In this document: positions 9,201-20,362 of the stretch, piece after piece
Layout: each line of letters begins with the position of its first letter
Position numbering within the stretch: position 1 is the first letter of the stretch
Translations under genes and position numbers: made by a program
Notes under the pieces: model-generated
What the model was told of the DNA's origin: nothing
Seen by the model: only the letters and a program-made list of their open reading frames with translations
Database searches by the model: none
Assembly (NCBI GenBank): GCA_036897625.1
Contig: JAYMTA010000582.1
Span: 1-26,532, forward strand
Length of the DNA: 26,532 nt
Direction: 5' to 3'
Source of the DNA: Pelargonium cotyledonis
Lineage: Eukaryota; Streptophyta; Magnoliopsida; Geraniales; Geraniaceae

Positions 9201-12200
9201 ATGCCACTCATTTATAATGCATAGTTTTGGAGTTAATTTCCTTTACCAGTAGCATATTAAATTCTTGTACTTTTAGTTTATGATCATAATAGGCAACTGA
9301 TTACTTGATCTCAAGCTACAAAGAACTGTTCTTGTAATAGGTTGTGGATTTTGGCGAAAGTGGTCCTGTTCGTTGTTCTCGCTGCAAAGGCTACATAAAC
9401 CCTTTCATGAAGTTTATTGATCAGGGAAGGCGGTTCATTTGTAACTTGTGTGGTTAGTATAAATCATTGTTACAATCTATGCTGTTAATGTTTCTTAAAT
9501 TTACTATTGGAATGTGAGTATTGGAGATCATACATCTCATCCTTACATTACGTGTGCCATTTGGCATCTCCAATATAATTTTTGTCATTCAGATGGCCTT
9601 ATTTTGTCCTATAAATTTCTTTCTGGTGGCGTCAAATCACTTCGGTTCTGTTCTGCATCTGATCATTTATTTAATAGTAAGCAAGGTAGTGAAATTACAA
9701 TGTGTAATTTCTTTTGCAGGATTTACTGATGAAACTCCCCGTGACTACCACTGCAATCTTGGTCCAGATGGTCGGCGCAGGGATGCTGATGAAAGGCCTG
9801 AGCTATGTAGAGGAACAGTTGAATTTGTTGCTACGAAGGAATACATGGTTAGTTTTATGATATTTGATGGTCTGACATATTAGCGTAATATATACATTTC
9901 AGTTTCACCTGCTATTTTGTTGGGTTTATGTGTAGTGATTGTTTCTACTTTCTATCTATTTTATTGTAGGTGCGTGATCCAATGCCAGCTGTGTTTTTCT
10001 TCCTTATTGATGTATCTATGAATGCGATACAAACTGGTGCAACTGCTGCTGCTTGTAGTGCAATCAGTCAAGTTATTGCTGATCTTCCCGTGAGTTCCAT
10101 TCTTAATTGCTGAATACTTGAGCTTTCAATTATCACTGTCCATATGGATTTATACACTGGATGCATTTTTGTTATATGCTATGCCTGTTTACTATTTATA
10201 ACACTATCTGTGAAGATAAGAATAAGAAACAATGTTTTTAGTTTATAATGTATATTAGTTTTAGAAGGGGAAATATTCAGTCAGTCACATATGGTATACT
10301 ATAGTCTTTCTGGTTAGTGATCAATGCATAACTGGTTTAAATTTGAGCGAGAGTGTATGGGGATAAAATGAAGTTTCATGATAGTTACTGTTGTATGTAT
10401 TCCCGAAACCAACTTTATGCAATTATATATTTCTGATTTACTTTTTTTTTTTTTTTTCAAAAAATTCTTGTTAGCATTCTATCTATTATGATCTTTATTA
10501 ATTTTTTTGAATTATTACAAGAATTGAAAACCTCTCATTCCTCCCTTATTATTAGCTTTTTTTCCCCTTCCCGAAGGATATTTACTTTTTCATTTCCATA
10601 TGATGATGACAATTTGAGACATAACTGTTTTTGCAGGAGGGTCCTCGGACGTTTGTGGGAATTGCAACATTTGACTCAACAATCCACTTTTACAATTTGA
10701 AACGTGCATTACAGCAGGTAGATATCTAATTGCTGCAGTTTTTTCTTCTCTAAATTTGAGTTTGTGGTGATGTGGAATCATTATTGGAAGAGACAAATGG
10801 AAATGCATGTTACGTTTTGTAGTTACAGATAATTTGATTATGGTAAATTAAGCATCATGCACACTTGGTTGCTTTACGTTTGACTGAATTCTCCGTAGCT
10901 TGGTCAATGCTAGTTTGAAATTGTATATTTAGGAATTCTCTAGAGCATGTCCCTGTTGATTCTTTCTTAAAGTTACGCCTCCACAAAATTCTGAAATCCT
11001 GAACAATTGTTTATTTGAGATACAAGGTTGACAACATTTGATTTTTGATATATATTTTTTTATGTGAATTCTTTTTTTATCTTTTTAATGGTTTGGTTAT
11101 ATTTTACCCATTCTTTGGGTAGCAATTGGTTCTTAACTAAAGCTATATTTGAATTATTAGCAGTCTGATAATGACGTGTGACTCTTTTTGCAGCCATTGA
11201 TGCTCATTGTTCCTGATGTGCAAGATGTTTATACTCCTCTGCAAACTGATGTTATTGTTCAGCTTTCTGAGGTTAGTCCTGGACTGTTATTTAAAATTCC
11301 TAGTTATCTTTATATCTTCTGACAGATATGTTGCTTGTTCTGTGGGTATAGTGCCGCCAACATCTGGAGCTTTTGCTTGACAGTATTCCAACCATGTTTC
11401 AGAATAGCAGAACTGCTGAATCAGCATTTGGTGCTGCAATCAAGGTGTGTGTGTGTGTGTGTGTGTGGTTTTTTTGTATGACCTATGTATGACGTCTGAT
11501 TTATGCTATTCTAGTTTCGAGGACAAATGCAATATAAATATGCTTTATGAATTATTTTACTGAGTGATTTAGTTTTTGTTTAGTTCTGTGAACTTGTGAT
11601 GTATTAGATATTTTTCCTAGGAGTTGTAGGTGCTTTCATAATTTCAAATATACAAGTTATATATATATATCTCAACTTGTGGCGAAAAAGGCAATACTCA
11701 GTACAAATAAAATGAAAAAGATACGTGTGGTTAATATAATGCTCATACCAAGTCATTCTTGTCAGTGTTATTAATATCAGGGTATATGTCTTGTTCACCT
11801 AATATATATGTTGGTTTAATTTCAGGCTGCTTTCTTGGCGATGAAAGAAACTGGAGGGAAACTTATGGTATTTCAGTCAGGCAAGTTAAATTATAGATGT
11901 ATTTTGGTGTAGTTGTCTTTTAAAATGTGTCATTGATGATTTATTGTCGTATAAGAGCTGGAATAAATAGTGTTTTAATTTTTTTGTTATACCCTTATAC
12001 TATATGTTGTGTACAGTGTTGCCTTCGGTTGGTATTGGGGCTCTTTCTGCTAGAGAAGCTGAAGGAAGGACTAATATATCCGCGGGTGAGAAGGTATCGA
12101 TACCTTATCAATTTGCTTACTCCTGCTTTCATGTGCTTGGGATTATATATGGTATTTGTCTTGCTTTTTCTTGTGTATTTTCATTTTGTTGAAGATGATG

Positions 12201-15200
12201 GGCCAATAGCCTCTAATCCCAAAACCAGGTGGGCACCTCTGCTACTAGTCCCATCAATTGAAGCTTGCATGCCAGCACCTAAATGGGATTATTATGTGCT
12301 TTATTACTGAATTTGGAACTCTTCACACATTTAACTCAATGAAGAAATCAGTTGACGTAATCTTCCATAACATGCAAAGTCTGGAAGTTGTCCATTTTCA
12401 GTGCAGCTGGTGGGGGAATTCCCTGATTATTATTTTACTGTACATGCTTTAGATAGAAGGGCTCATTAACTATCCTGAAGGGTCAGTCACATGGCTTACT
12501 ACTCAAACTTTAATGGTTTAATGAGTTATACCCAAGCCCAGTATATCACTTTAAGGATATCCTTAGATGTTCTTGGCAACATGCTCTGCACCGCTTAATT
12601 TGCTTTCGACTTGTAACTAGGAAAGTGGTGTAGTATTTGTAGAAATCGCGTTGTTCTAACTTTTCTTTCCTAAGGTTACTTCTATGTTATTGAGCACCGA
12701 TGCTTTGGATATTAGGTTATACTTTTGCCAGTTTTGAATGATCCATTTGTTCTTTCATGGGAATCAGGAGGTCCATAAACTACTCCAACCAGCTGACAAG
12801 ACTTTGAAGACAATGGCGATTGAATTTGCAGAGTATCAGGTGATCCATTTGTCTCTGTGTGTGGATTCTAGCAGATGTTTTTGCTAACTGTAGGCTAGTG
12901 AGTATGCATATCTTTGCTATAATTGTTTCATATGTTGGCATTCCAGGTCTGTGTTGATGTGTTTATAACTGCCCAGACTTATGTAGACATTGCTTCCATC
13001 TCTGTCATTCCAAGAACTACAGGAGGCCAGGTATGAGTTACTGTTTCTTCTCTTGCTCGTGTTACTTTTTAACAACTGTATTTGAGTTGGTGATGTCTTA
13101 CTCTTAAGCTTAAAATCTATTTTTTAATCGGGTAAATGTTACAAATATAATTCTTTGAAGAGGCACTTTGGCAATAATGCCTATATTGGCCTGTGATACT
13201 TAGACCGTAGTATTGATATCATGATGTGTTTTGTGCTGTACTTTTATGTTTTCACAAGTTTCGGTAATATGAATTGTCCAGTGTGTCACACCCCATCAAT
13301 TAAGTTACTTTTGGGTGAAGAGTACAGCCAACATAGATGGTGACAAAAACATGAAAGATAAAATCTGTCCTTTTAATTTACTGCATTGCCATGTTCAAGG
13401 AAATTACATTGCTCAAAGGCTTGCATGCAGTTCTTCGAAATTGCAGTCCTGCTAATATGCAGCACATATATTCATCCTGTAATAACTGGAGCCTATCTAC
13501 TATAATGGTTCAGGATATTTTGGTTGAATGCACAATGCCTTCATTTTCCTCTAGTGTATGACAACCAATACAAATTGAGTTTAAATTAATGAATTATTAA
13601 GGAAATTAACTTTTGTATTTGAATGTCTCCAGTCCGTAACTGGTTTGCAATTAACCAGTCTATCAAACCAAACTTGTGAAATTTGTTTAGTCTAGTAAGA
13701 AGTTTAAATTATTTGCACTTTCTTTCCAGGTTTATTATTATTATCCCTTCTCAGCTCTTTCCGATAGTGCAAAGCTTTATAATGATCTCAGATGGAATAT
13801 AACAAGGCCTCAGGGTTGTGAGGCGGTGATGCGTGTGAGATGCAGCCAGGTAAATTTATTGGGTACTAGAACTTGTATTTCGTAATTTATTATATTCTGT
13901 CAAAGATCTCTCTAAAGTAGTCTTATAATAGTGTTTTCATCATTTGTAGGGTATTCAAGTTCAAGAATATTATGGTAACTTTTGCAAACGCATCCCAACA
14001 GATGTTGACCTTCCCGGGGTATTTATATCTTCTACATATATACCCAACTATTATATGATGCTTATTTATCTTTTCTACTTTATTTGGGAACTAGTGAGCT
14101 GTGTGTTATCTGGACCCTTACTAATGTGGGCCATACTAAATCTCTCTATAATGGCTTAGGGGGGGTTATGTGGATTTGGTGAGCAACAAATGTCAAGAAG
14201 ATAGCTGTACGATGCTATTAATTGTTTTCCGGTTCAAAGTACAGTTGCCACAAATTGTTGCAGATTAAAATGGAAAGATATAGAAAGAAGCATATAATCC
14301 CTTAAAAAAGAGGAAGTGGTATTCCCCCGCAAAAATGAAAAGAGAGTAGATATTATATGCATAGCATCAAATCAAAGGCTGGTTACCATCTTATTTAAAT
14401 AATAGACCCATCATTTGTATGAAAGCTCAGTTAGATTCGAATGACATGTCACGAGCTAACTGAATATAATAGGGCGATGAAAGTATCTTGAAAATGTGTT
14501 AGGACAGACTCCAACTAAAATTTGCACAAGGTTTCCAGGAAAATAGAATTGTGTCAGTCATACACTTCAGTACTTTACTTCTCAAATCCAAAACCCAAAC
14601 AGAACTCCTTTTTTTTTTTTGCCTTCTACTTTTCAATTTGTCAATCCACTGAAAGTTAAATGGAAGAATTTTATAAGCTATGTCTTGGGTCTCCATATAT
14701 TAGAAATCCAAATAGTGAAGCATTTTGATTTAAAATTTGAAATTGATTTAGGGTTACTCAGAGAGCTGATAGTATAAAAGCTATGTTTGACCGTCTCATC
14801 TGTGCAGTATTTTTGTGACGGTTAGTATGATTTCATAATAATAGCTACTGGATACTGCATTACTAGAGAGGGAAAACAGGAGAACAAGTTGAGTTGTTGG
14901 GTGGGGGAGTTATCTGTCTCTTTTCTTTCTTTCTTTTATATGGCCAAAGCTAATTGGCTTTACTTGTTGCAGATTGACTGTGACAAAACTATTATGGTTA
15001 CCCTGAAGCATGATGATAAGTTGCAGGATGGCTCCGAATGTGCTTTTCAGGTAGCAACTTATTTCTCTATTACTTGTGAGGGATTCCATTCTCTTTAGTA
15101 ATTGAGGCCTTTTGTAATGTTGTAATTTTGAGAATATACCTATTCTTGCCTACTTAAGCTGTTTTTTTTTTGGTTTGGTTTTCCAGTGTGCTCTTCTTTA

Positions 15201-18071
15201 TACCACTGTGTATGGCCAAAGAAGAATTCGAGTTATTACTTTATCTTTGCCATGCACCAATTTGCTAAGTAATCTCTTCCGTTCAGCTGACCTGGATACT
15301 CAGTTTGCATGTTTCTTGAAGCAAGGTACTTTATCCTGTGTTTTATCCTCTTCCTCTCTTCTTATTTCTGTATTTTGACACATCATTCCTGTTTGTCACG
15401 AGTTTTTAAAGTTTAAGGCATCATTTTTCCAGTATCTATATCAAAGAATGCTATAACTTTGATCTCAAATTTTTCTTACAGCGGCAAATGAAATTCCTTC
15501 CATCCCCCTCTTACAAGTTCGGGAACAAGTGACGAATCTTTGCATCAGCGTTCTGCTCTCTTATCGTAAATTTTGTGCGACAGTTTCTTCGTCTGGACAG
15601 CTTATTCTTCCAGAGGCACTTAAGCTTCTGCCTTTGTACACCCTTGGTATGATCATTAATGCTGATAATTTTATTTAGTTGTATAATTGGATTATGTAGA
15701 AAGTGCCTTCTCTTCTCAAATGCTTCCATAAAGATGTGTAGAGCTCATGTACTGCAATAATTTTCTCTTTCCCCTTGTATGAATATGCAAACAGAACTTC
15801 TATTCACAAAAAAATCATAAGGCTGGAACATAGCCTTTGTTGTGGCCAGTATTCTAGTTCTACTTAAGGCTGGAACATTTCATAAAATTAGTTGAGATTA
15901 CATTTAAAAGTTCAGTGCCAGTTAGAGATAAGAAAGGATCAGATAGGTTAAAGTTAATCCAGTGAGAATTAGTTATAGCTTTTACATTCTTCTCCTAACT
16001 TGAGTGAAACATCAGACTTAAAGGAAAAATATAGATTGTATCTGTTTTTCGTGGTGGTCAATGGTTATAAAGAACATTCCTTTCTCATCTATCATATCCT
16101 TAAATTGTGTTAATAAGGGACCCTTACAAACTAGGGTTTTCTAACATTTACATTTAGAGGACAAAGGAAAACCGGATGGATTTTGACTCTAAAATCCCGT
16201 TTCCAAATTTGTGTTAATAAGGGACCCTTACAAACTAGGGTTTTCTAACATTTACATTTAGAGGACAAAGGAAAACCGGATGGATTTTGACTCTAAAATC
16301 CCGTTTCCAAATCATTTTATTGTGGGAAGTTTCCCCTTATAGTACAAACCTTGATAGTTAACTTTAATGTTAAAAGGGGGATCTCTCATTAAATTTAAGA
16401 TTTATGAGACTGAAACTCACTTAAGGCAGACTTCTTAAAAAAGGAAGCTCAGGAATTAAACTACTTCCAATAATCCGCAGCACTCCCTTTTTTGGGCTGT
16501 CAATAAAAACTCAATATTCATGTAAAACATGTTCTGTAATGTTAACAAGTCTTTTTTAACCTTTCCTTTTTCAGCTTTGATTAAAAGTACCGGATTGCGA
16601 ACCGATGGTAGAATAGATGATAGGTCTTTTTGGATCAATTACGTTTCCTCTCTCTCTACGCCTCTGGCAATTCCACTGGTATATCCCAGAATGGTGGCTA
16701 TTCATGATTTTGATTCAAAGGTAACACATTGTTTTATTTTGATTTTCCATTTCATGCTTGCTTGGAGTATGCTTTTAAAACCTAGCAATTCCTTTTCTTC
16801 AAATGGCAGGAGGCAGATGGATCTCTTCTTTCTCCTGCAATTCCTCTCTCTAGTGAACATGTGAACGATGGAGGAATATATCTTCTCGAGAATGGTGAGG
16901 ATGCTCCGATATATATCGGGAACTCGGTGGATTCAGAAATCTTGCAAAAATTGTTTGGTATTTCCTCAGTGGATGAAATTCCTACTCAGGTGGTTTGCTT
17001 CATCCTTTTTTTCTCATTAGTCAGTATGAAATGCACAAAAATTATCAACTGTACTAACTCTTGGATGGAGTCATTTCCCCACTTGAACGTTCGCATTAAT
17101 TAGGTTTTATCTAGACAAAATGCACTCTTTGGAATCTGTGAGAAGTCCTGATGACAAAATGATTTTGCTTGGGCAAAACATTTTTCTTTACTAATTGTGG
17201 TCTTAGATTGTGAGTCTAAGCTAGCCGTTCACAAACCATGCATGCTGCAAGAAGGATTGGCGGTTCTATTTCATTTTTTATATTATAACTTTATGGGGGT
17301 CCCTCAGTATTTTCTCCTTGTACTGTTCACTTCCTCTGCCTCCCTTGTATTCTTGTTGAAAGCGAAAACCGGGCCGTATTAGAGTTGAAGTGAATAATAA
17401 TTTGAAATGACTGCAACTCATCACTTCTGTTTCTAATACATTTGTGTGCTCAGTTTGTGTTGCAGCAATATGAAAATCCATTATCAAAGAAGCTAAATGA
17501 TGTGGTAAATGAGATACGTCGCCTAAGATGCTCCTACCTTAGGTATGACTGCTCTGCCTTCTCTTTCAATAATGTTAAAGCATCTGTTAATTTCTAAAAC
17601 CGATATGCTAACTCTGATGTTTTTCATGATCTTATCTTCGTGCAGATTACAATTGTGCAAAAAAGGAGATCAATCAGGTCAGTACCTTAAGTGTTTTGTG
17701 ATCCCACTCCACAATCCGAATAAGACAGAATTGTGCAACTCCCTCCGCCTGAAAATAGTTGTCTTGTTAAAGTTTTTAGCAGAAATTAAGGAAAATATAA
17801 TTAGTGCGTGCTTCTAACTTATCGTGGGGATATTTGTATATTATACTCGTCAAAGGAGAAAAAGATGACACTTATTTTTTGGGACTTACGTAGGATAGTC
17901 GGGTAGGAGGGACAAAAATTGTGGATAGGTTCCTAATTATTTTTCTTGCAAATTTTGTGTACAGGAATGCTGTTCTTCTCATACATGATTGAAGACAGAA
18001 ACCCAGGTGGCCCGTCGTATGTTGAGTTTCTGGTCCATATCCACCGGCAAATCCAAATAAAAATGTCTTAA
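6285..18071 (+). CDS. SEC24B: COPII coat protein Sec24 (SEC24B/C, CEF type); CDS 6303-18071
   Basis: Sec24 is the cargo-binding subunit of the COPII inner coat, acting with Sec23 and Sar1 at ER exit sites. A leader exon ends at 6188; the leader intron is 6189-6284; ATG is at 6303. Coding exons: 6303-7295, 8096-8329, 8463-8537, 8643-8741, 9341-9452, 9720-9847, 9970-10089, 10637-10717, 11194-11271, 11352-11444, 11826-11880, 12017-12093, 12768-12839, 12947-13030, 13730-13849, 13950-14018, 14973-15050, 15187-15325, 15482-15646, 16575-16720, 16810-16989, 17454-17542, 17646-17677, 17965-18071. They sum to 3426 nt (1141 aa) with no internal stop. Residues 1-430 are a Pro/Gly/Ser-rich disordered tail. 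A zinc finger uses C479, C482, C501 and C504 (CSRC…CNLC). The trunk (vWA-like) domain starts near 550 ([18 protein letters not shown]). A beta-sandwich follows near 770-860 and an all-helical domain to about 980. A gelsolin-like C-terminus includes [20 protein letters not shown] and ends [12 protein letters not shown]. All splice sites are GT-AG except one GC-AG at 11881. Assignment to the CEF side of the family rests on overall similarity and the MAAP…PPG start. Confidence 0.93.
7143..7262 (+). repeat. Four in-frame 30-bp repeats in SEC24 exon 1
   Basis: Four consecutive 30-bp units encode the decapeptide GA(A/P)PPTGSPY four times (residues 281-320). The unit is a multiple of three, so copy-number changes keep the frame. 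They lie in the disordered N-terminal tail and add Pro/Gly/Tyr-rich low-complexity sequence. Near identity of the units implies recent expansion. Confidence 0.9.
11445..11466 (+). repeat. (GT)11 microsatellite starting exactly at a SEC24 splice donor
   Basis: The exon ending …GCAATCAAG (11444) is followed at once by eleven GT dinucleotides. The conserved protein (…FGAAIK/AAFLAMK…) fixes the donor at the first GT. The other GT units are alternative dinucleotides a splice site could slip to. Confidence 0.85.
11881..12016 (+). other. GC-AG intron in SEC24
   Basis: Protein continuity (…[17 protein letters not shown]…) requires the exon to end at 11880 and the next to begin at 12017. The donor is AG|GCAAGT, the textbook context for the minor GC donor class, and the acceptor is gtacag. 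No GT donor nearby keeps the frame. Confidence 0.85.
16105..16312 (+). repeat. Perfect 104-bp tandem duplication in a SEC24 intron
   Basis: Positions 16105-16208 and 16209-16312 read the same, starting ttgtgttaataaggg and ending cccgtttccaaat. The copies are head to tail and abut exactly. It lies within the intron 15647-16574, so coding is unaffected. Identity over 104 bp suggests a recent duplication, or an assembly artefact. Confidence 0.9.
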
Positions 18072-18132
18072 CCTGATTATGCTTCTTCACTTGGGAATAA
18101 AAATGTCTTGACCTGATTATGCTTCTTCACTT
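18056..18132 (+). repeat. 40-bp-period tandem duplication across the SEC24 stop codon
   Basis: The 37-bp block aataaaaatgtctt… ending gcttcttcactt (18056-18092) recurs at 18096-18132 with one mismatch (tcttaacc versus tcttgacc). The first copy encodes the last residues and TAA stop (18069-18071); the second lies in the 3' UTR. The last few residues (IKMS) also lie in the duplicated block. Confidence 0.88.
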
Positions 18133-18455
18133 TGGTTTTTGAGTCTGTACCGATCTACCGAAGAATATATGAATATTCTACAACAGAAATCAAAATCCTG
18201 CAAGAATGTACCCACCCATTATTTGTTTGTGAAAAGCACAATGAGCTGAATTTTGACATTAGAGGCTTGTTAGCTATTGTAGTTAATTTTATCATGTGTT
18301 AATCATAGTGGTAATAAATACAAATTTAATATCCATGTATTTTGTTGTGTTATTTATAATTACATACCCATGTAATCTTGCGCTGCCAACATCATGCTCA
18401 TGTATTTTAATTCAAGGTGCACCTTTCTTGAGTTAATAGCCAAGCCACAATGTAT
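18072..18455 (+). other. SEC24 3' UTR and flank
   Basis: This holds the 3' UTR. An aataaa at about 18313 is the best poly(A) signal, some 240 bp after the stop. The stretch then grades into AT-rich non-coding DNA. No second gene is seen. Confidence 0.5.
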
Positions 18456-19021
18456 TTGGGGTGTAATCAATCCGAACCAAGCTTAAGATTGTCAAGGTTC
18501 GGCTTGATTCGGCACTTTTGTGTAATGCTCGAGTTTAGCTAGAGCTTATAAAATAGGGCTCCAGCTCGACTCGGCTTTTATAGGGCTCAAGTTCGACTCG
18601 GCTCAGTTTGATTCGTTGAAATTGATCATAAATTAAAATTTTAAAAAATTAGCACGTCTATAAGTAGAACTTACTATTTCTAACATCATACATGTCTACA
18701 AATATAGTATTTGTATACACACTATACATGGTAAAATAGTGATTATAGGAAGTGATGCGTCTGTTTTGAATTTTTGGATGGAATCAGAAAGTATATAAAA
18801 ATAATCATAAAATAAAATCTCTTTAAGTTATAGTATATATATTAAAAAATAATATATGGGCCAACTCTCGAGCATAGAGCCACAAATAAAAGTTTCCCAT
18901 GACTCGTTTATTAAACGAGCCTAAACTTATGCTCAAATTTACCTATAACAAATTTGAGTTGAATATTCGGCGAGCCGAGTTCGAACAACTCATTTAAAGC
19001 TCGGCTCGTTTATACCCCTGT
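18456..19021. mobile_element. Non-autonomous DNA transposon with GCTCGGCTCG-rich subtermini
   Basis: The left end (t)tggggtgtaatcaatccgaa and the right end (ctcggctcgtttatacccctg, read on the opposite strand as caggggtataaacgagccga) form imperfect terminal inverted repeats. Inside are several gctcgactcggct / agccgagttcgaa blocks in opposite orientation. The flanks carry a matching ATGTATT at 18450-18456 and 19022-19028, a candidate 7-8 bp target duplication; the exact boundary is uncertain by 1 bp. The CAGGGGT-type end and 8-bp-class duplication fit the hAT superfamily. There is no transposase, so it was mobilised in trans if at all. Confidence 0.65.
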
Positions 19022-19029
19022 ATGTATTA

Positions 19030-19336
19030 TGTGGCATTAGATGGATTTATTTATTTTTTTTTTTTTGTTATAGCAATCACTTCGTATTATTTAAAGAAGA
19101 ACATGACAAATCATTTTTGTTTTATATAGAGATGGAAACGATGAACATGGGAAGCTTTAGATATGTTGGAAAAATGGTCCATAATGTATATTTGGTACAA
19201 TACGGCGCAACTTTCTTGGATTAATTGCCAATCCGTCCTATATTATAAGTATCATAAATATATTTAATATTTTGTTTTGCAACTAATTACACCTTTCAGG
19301 TAAAACTATTTGTAACATGTTTCAAAATAAGGGTTC
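19030..19336. other. AT-rich spacer with a diverged copy of upstream sequence
   Basis: No gene is seen. The stretch at about 19205-19237 (gcaactttcttggattaattgccaatcc) resembles 18417-18448 (gcacctttcttgagttaatagccaagcc) on the other side of the element. This hints that both belong to an older repeat family into which the element jumped. Confidence 0.4.
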
Positions 19337-19672
19337 ATGGTTAGCAAGGCCGGCTAATAGCCGGTGTGTGTGGGGGCGACCGCACAGGGCCCCCACCAAA
19401 GCCAGGGACCAGGGAATGTCGTTTTGGGGTCTTAGCTGCGATTTAAAGTTGCAATAGCAAAGTTCTGTTTTTAGCTGCAGTTAGAAACTGCAATAAAATA
19501 GATATTAATTCATATTAAACGGCTTTCGCAAAACTTTGTCCTTTGTGTTTAATTTAACTCTTTTATATTATTTTCATTTGTCCACGATAACCACAATTTA
19601 AAAAATTTAAGGGCCCAAATATTAGTTTTGGCACGGGGCCCCCAAAAACCTTGAGCCGGACCTGATGGCTAG
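19337..19672. mobile_element. Non-autonomous hAT-type element with 8-bp target duplication
   Basis: The element spans about 19345-19664 (320 bp). Its ends are caaggccggcta and, on the opposite strand, caggtccggctcaagg; inside both ends are gggcccccac-type blocks in inverted orientation. It is flanked by atggttag (19337-19344) and atggctag (19665-19672), an 8-bp duplication with one mismatch. Size, ends and 8-bp duplication fit hAT. There is no coding capacity. Confidence 0.72.
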
Positions 19673-19689
19673 TGTGGAGTGAGGTGGAG

Positions 19690-20060
19690 ACGAAGGCTCG
19701 ACAGTTGGGTTTTGCCTAATTAAAAATTGTAGCTACTTATATGCTGCCGTTGTTTTCTCCGGCGCATGTCGACGCTCTTACTTCAGCATGGTGCATGGAT
19801 TTTACCCTCGCTCCTCCGGTCAGAATAAGTTCATGGTGGAGAATCGGTTGTCATGTATAGTTCGTCTACGTGATGTGATGAGAGGTCCGGTGATGATGGA
19901 CTATCGGAGCGAGATGGTGATGTTCCTAATGTAGTTTTCATATCGTCAATCGCTGAGTTGGAGTCAGAAAGTAGTATGATTTCTCTCAAGTTACTTCTTC
20001 TGGTGATGCTTCGCTCTCTTCTGGACAATGCTGCAAAAATTCTTACTTCTGGTGACAACT
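19690..20060 (-). other. GC-richer segment, possible captured or decayed gene fragment
   Basis: Base composition rises sharply compared with both flanks. A minus-strand frame at 19831-20058 encodes 75 Ser/Arg-rich residues (…SDSNSAIDDMKTTLGTSPSRSDSPSSPDL…) without a domain I recognise. It lies directly before the CACTA-type end at 20362, so it may be a host fragment carried inside a CACTA element, or simply a degraded exon. I do not claim a functional gene. Confidence 0.3.
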
Positions 20061-20159
20061 AAAAATAAGATGTTGCTAATAAATACAAAATGAGTTGTGT
20101 TTAGAAACAATGACTACGATGATAACATGGAAAAAACTGAACAATGGTAAAAACTTGAC

Positions 20160-20362
20160 ATTTTTATGTTTTTGGCGACAAATTTTCTGTCACAAAAAGT
20201 TGTGCTTATGTGCCACATTATGAGGTTTCTACAGGCTTTTTTGTTGCGAGATCGACAACTATGATGTTCTCATGCGCGATGTTCTTGATGATAATAGACG
20301 CAATAGTGGGACAACTATAGAGTTGTTGATCGACAACCTTGGGCATTTTTTCATTTGTAGTG
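20160..20362. mobile_element. CACTA-type transposon terminus
   Basis: Read on the minus strand from 20362 inwards, the end is CACTACAAATGAAAAAATGC, close to the CACTACAAGAAA end of En/Spm (CACTA) elements. Subterminal gttgtcgatc-like motifs follow in both orientations (for example gatcgacaac near 20249-20258 and 20328-20337, and ggcgacaaa near 20174). I cannot find the partner end between 19673 and 20160, so the length is uncertain. Confidence 0.5.

Noticed and set aside
8793..9252. Two hydrophobic ORFs within a SEC24 intron
   Set aside because: They are AT-rich Phe/Leu/Tyr strings expected by chance in intron 8742-9340, with no conserved motif.
10442..10457. T16 tract as a terminator or retroposon tail
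   Set aside because: It lies inside intron 10090-10636, well upstream of the acceptor, and no retroposed sequence is attached.
11927..12310. ORF of 127 codons spanning SEC24 introns and an exon
   Set aside because: It reads mostly intronic sequence, and the exon inside it (12017-12093) is translated in a different frame in the real protein.
2033..18071. A functional cluster or operon of TPS, SEC24 and P450s
   Set aside because: The gene families are unrelated, the gaps are large and filled with transposons, and plant genes are not organised this way without further evidence.
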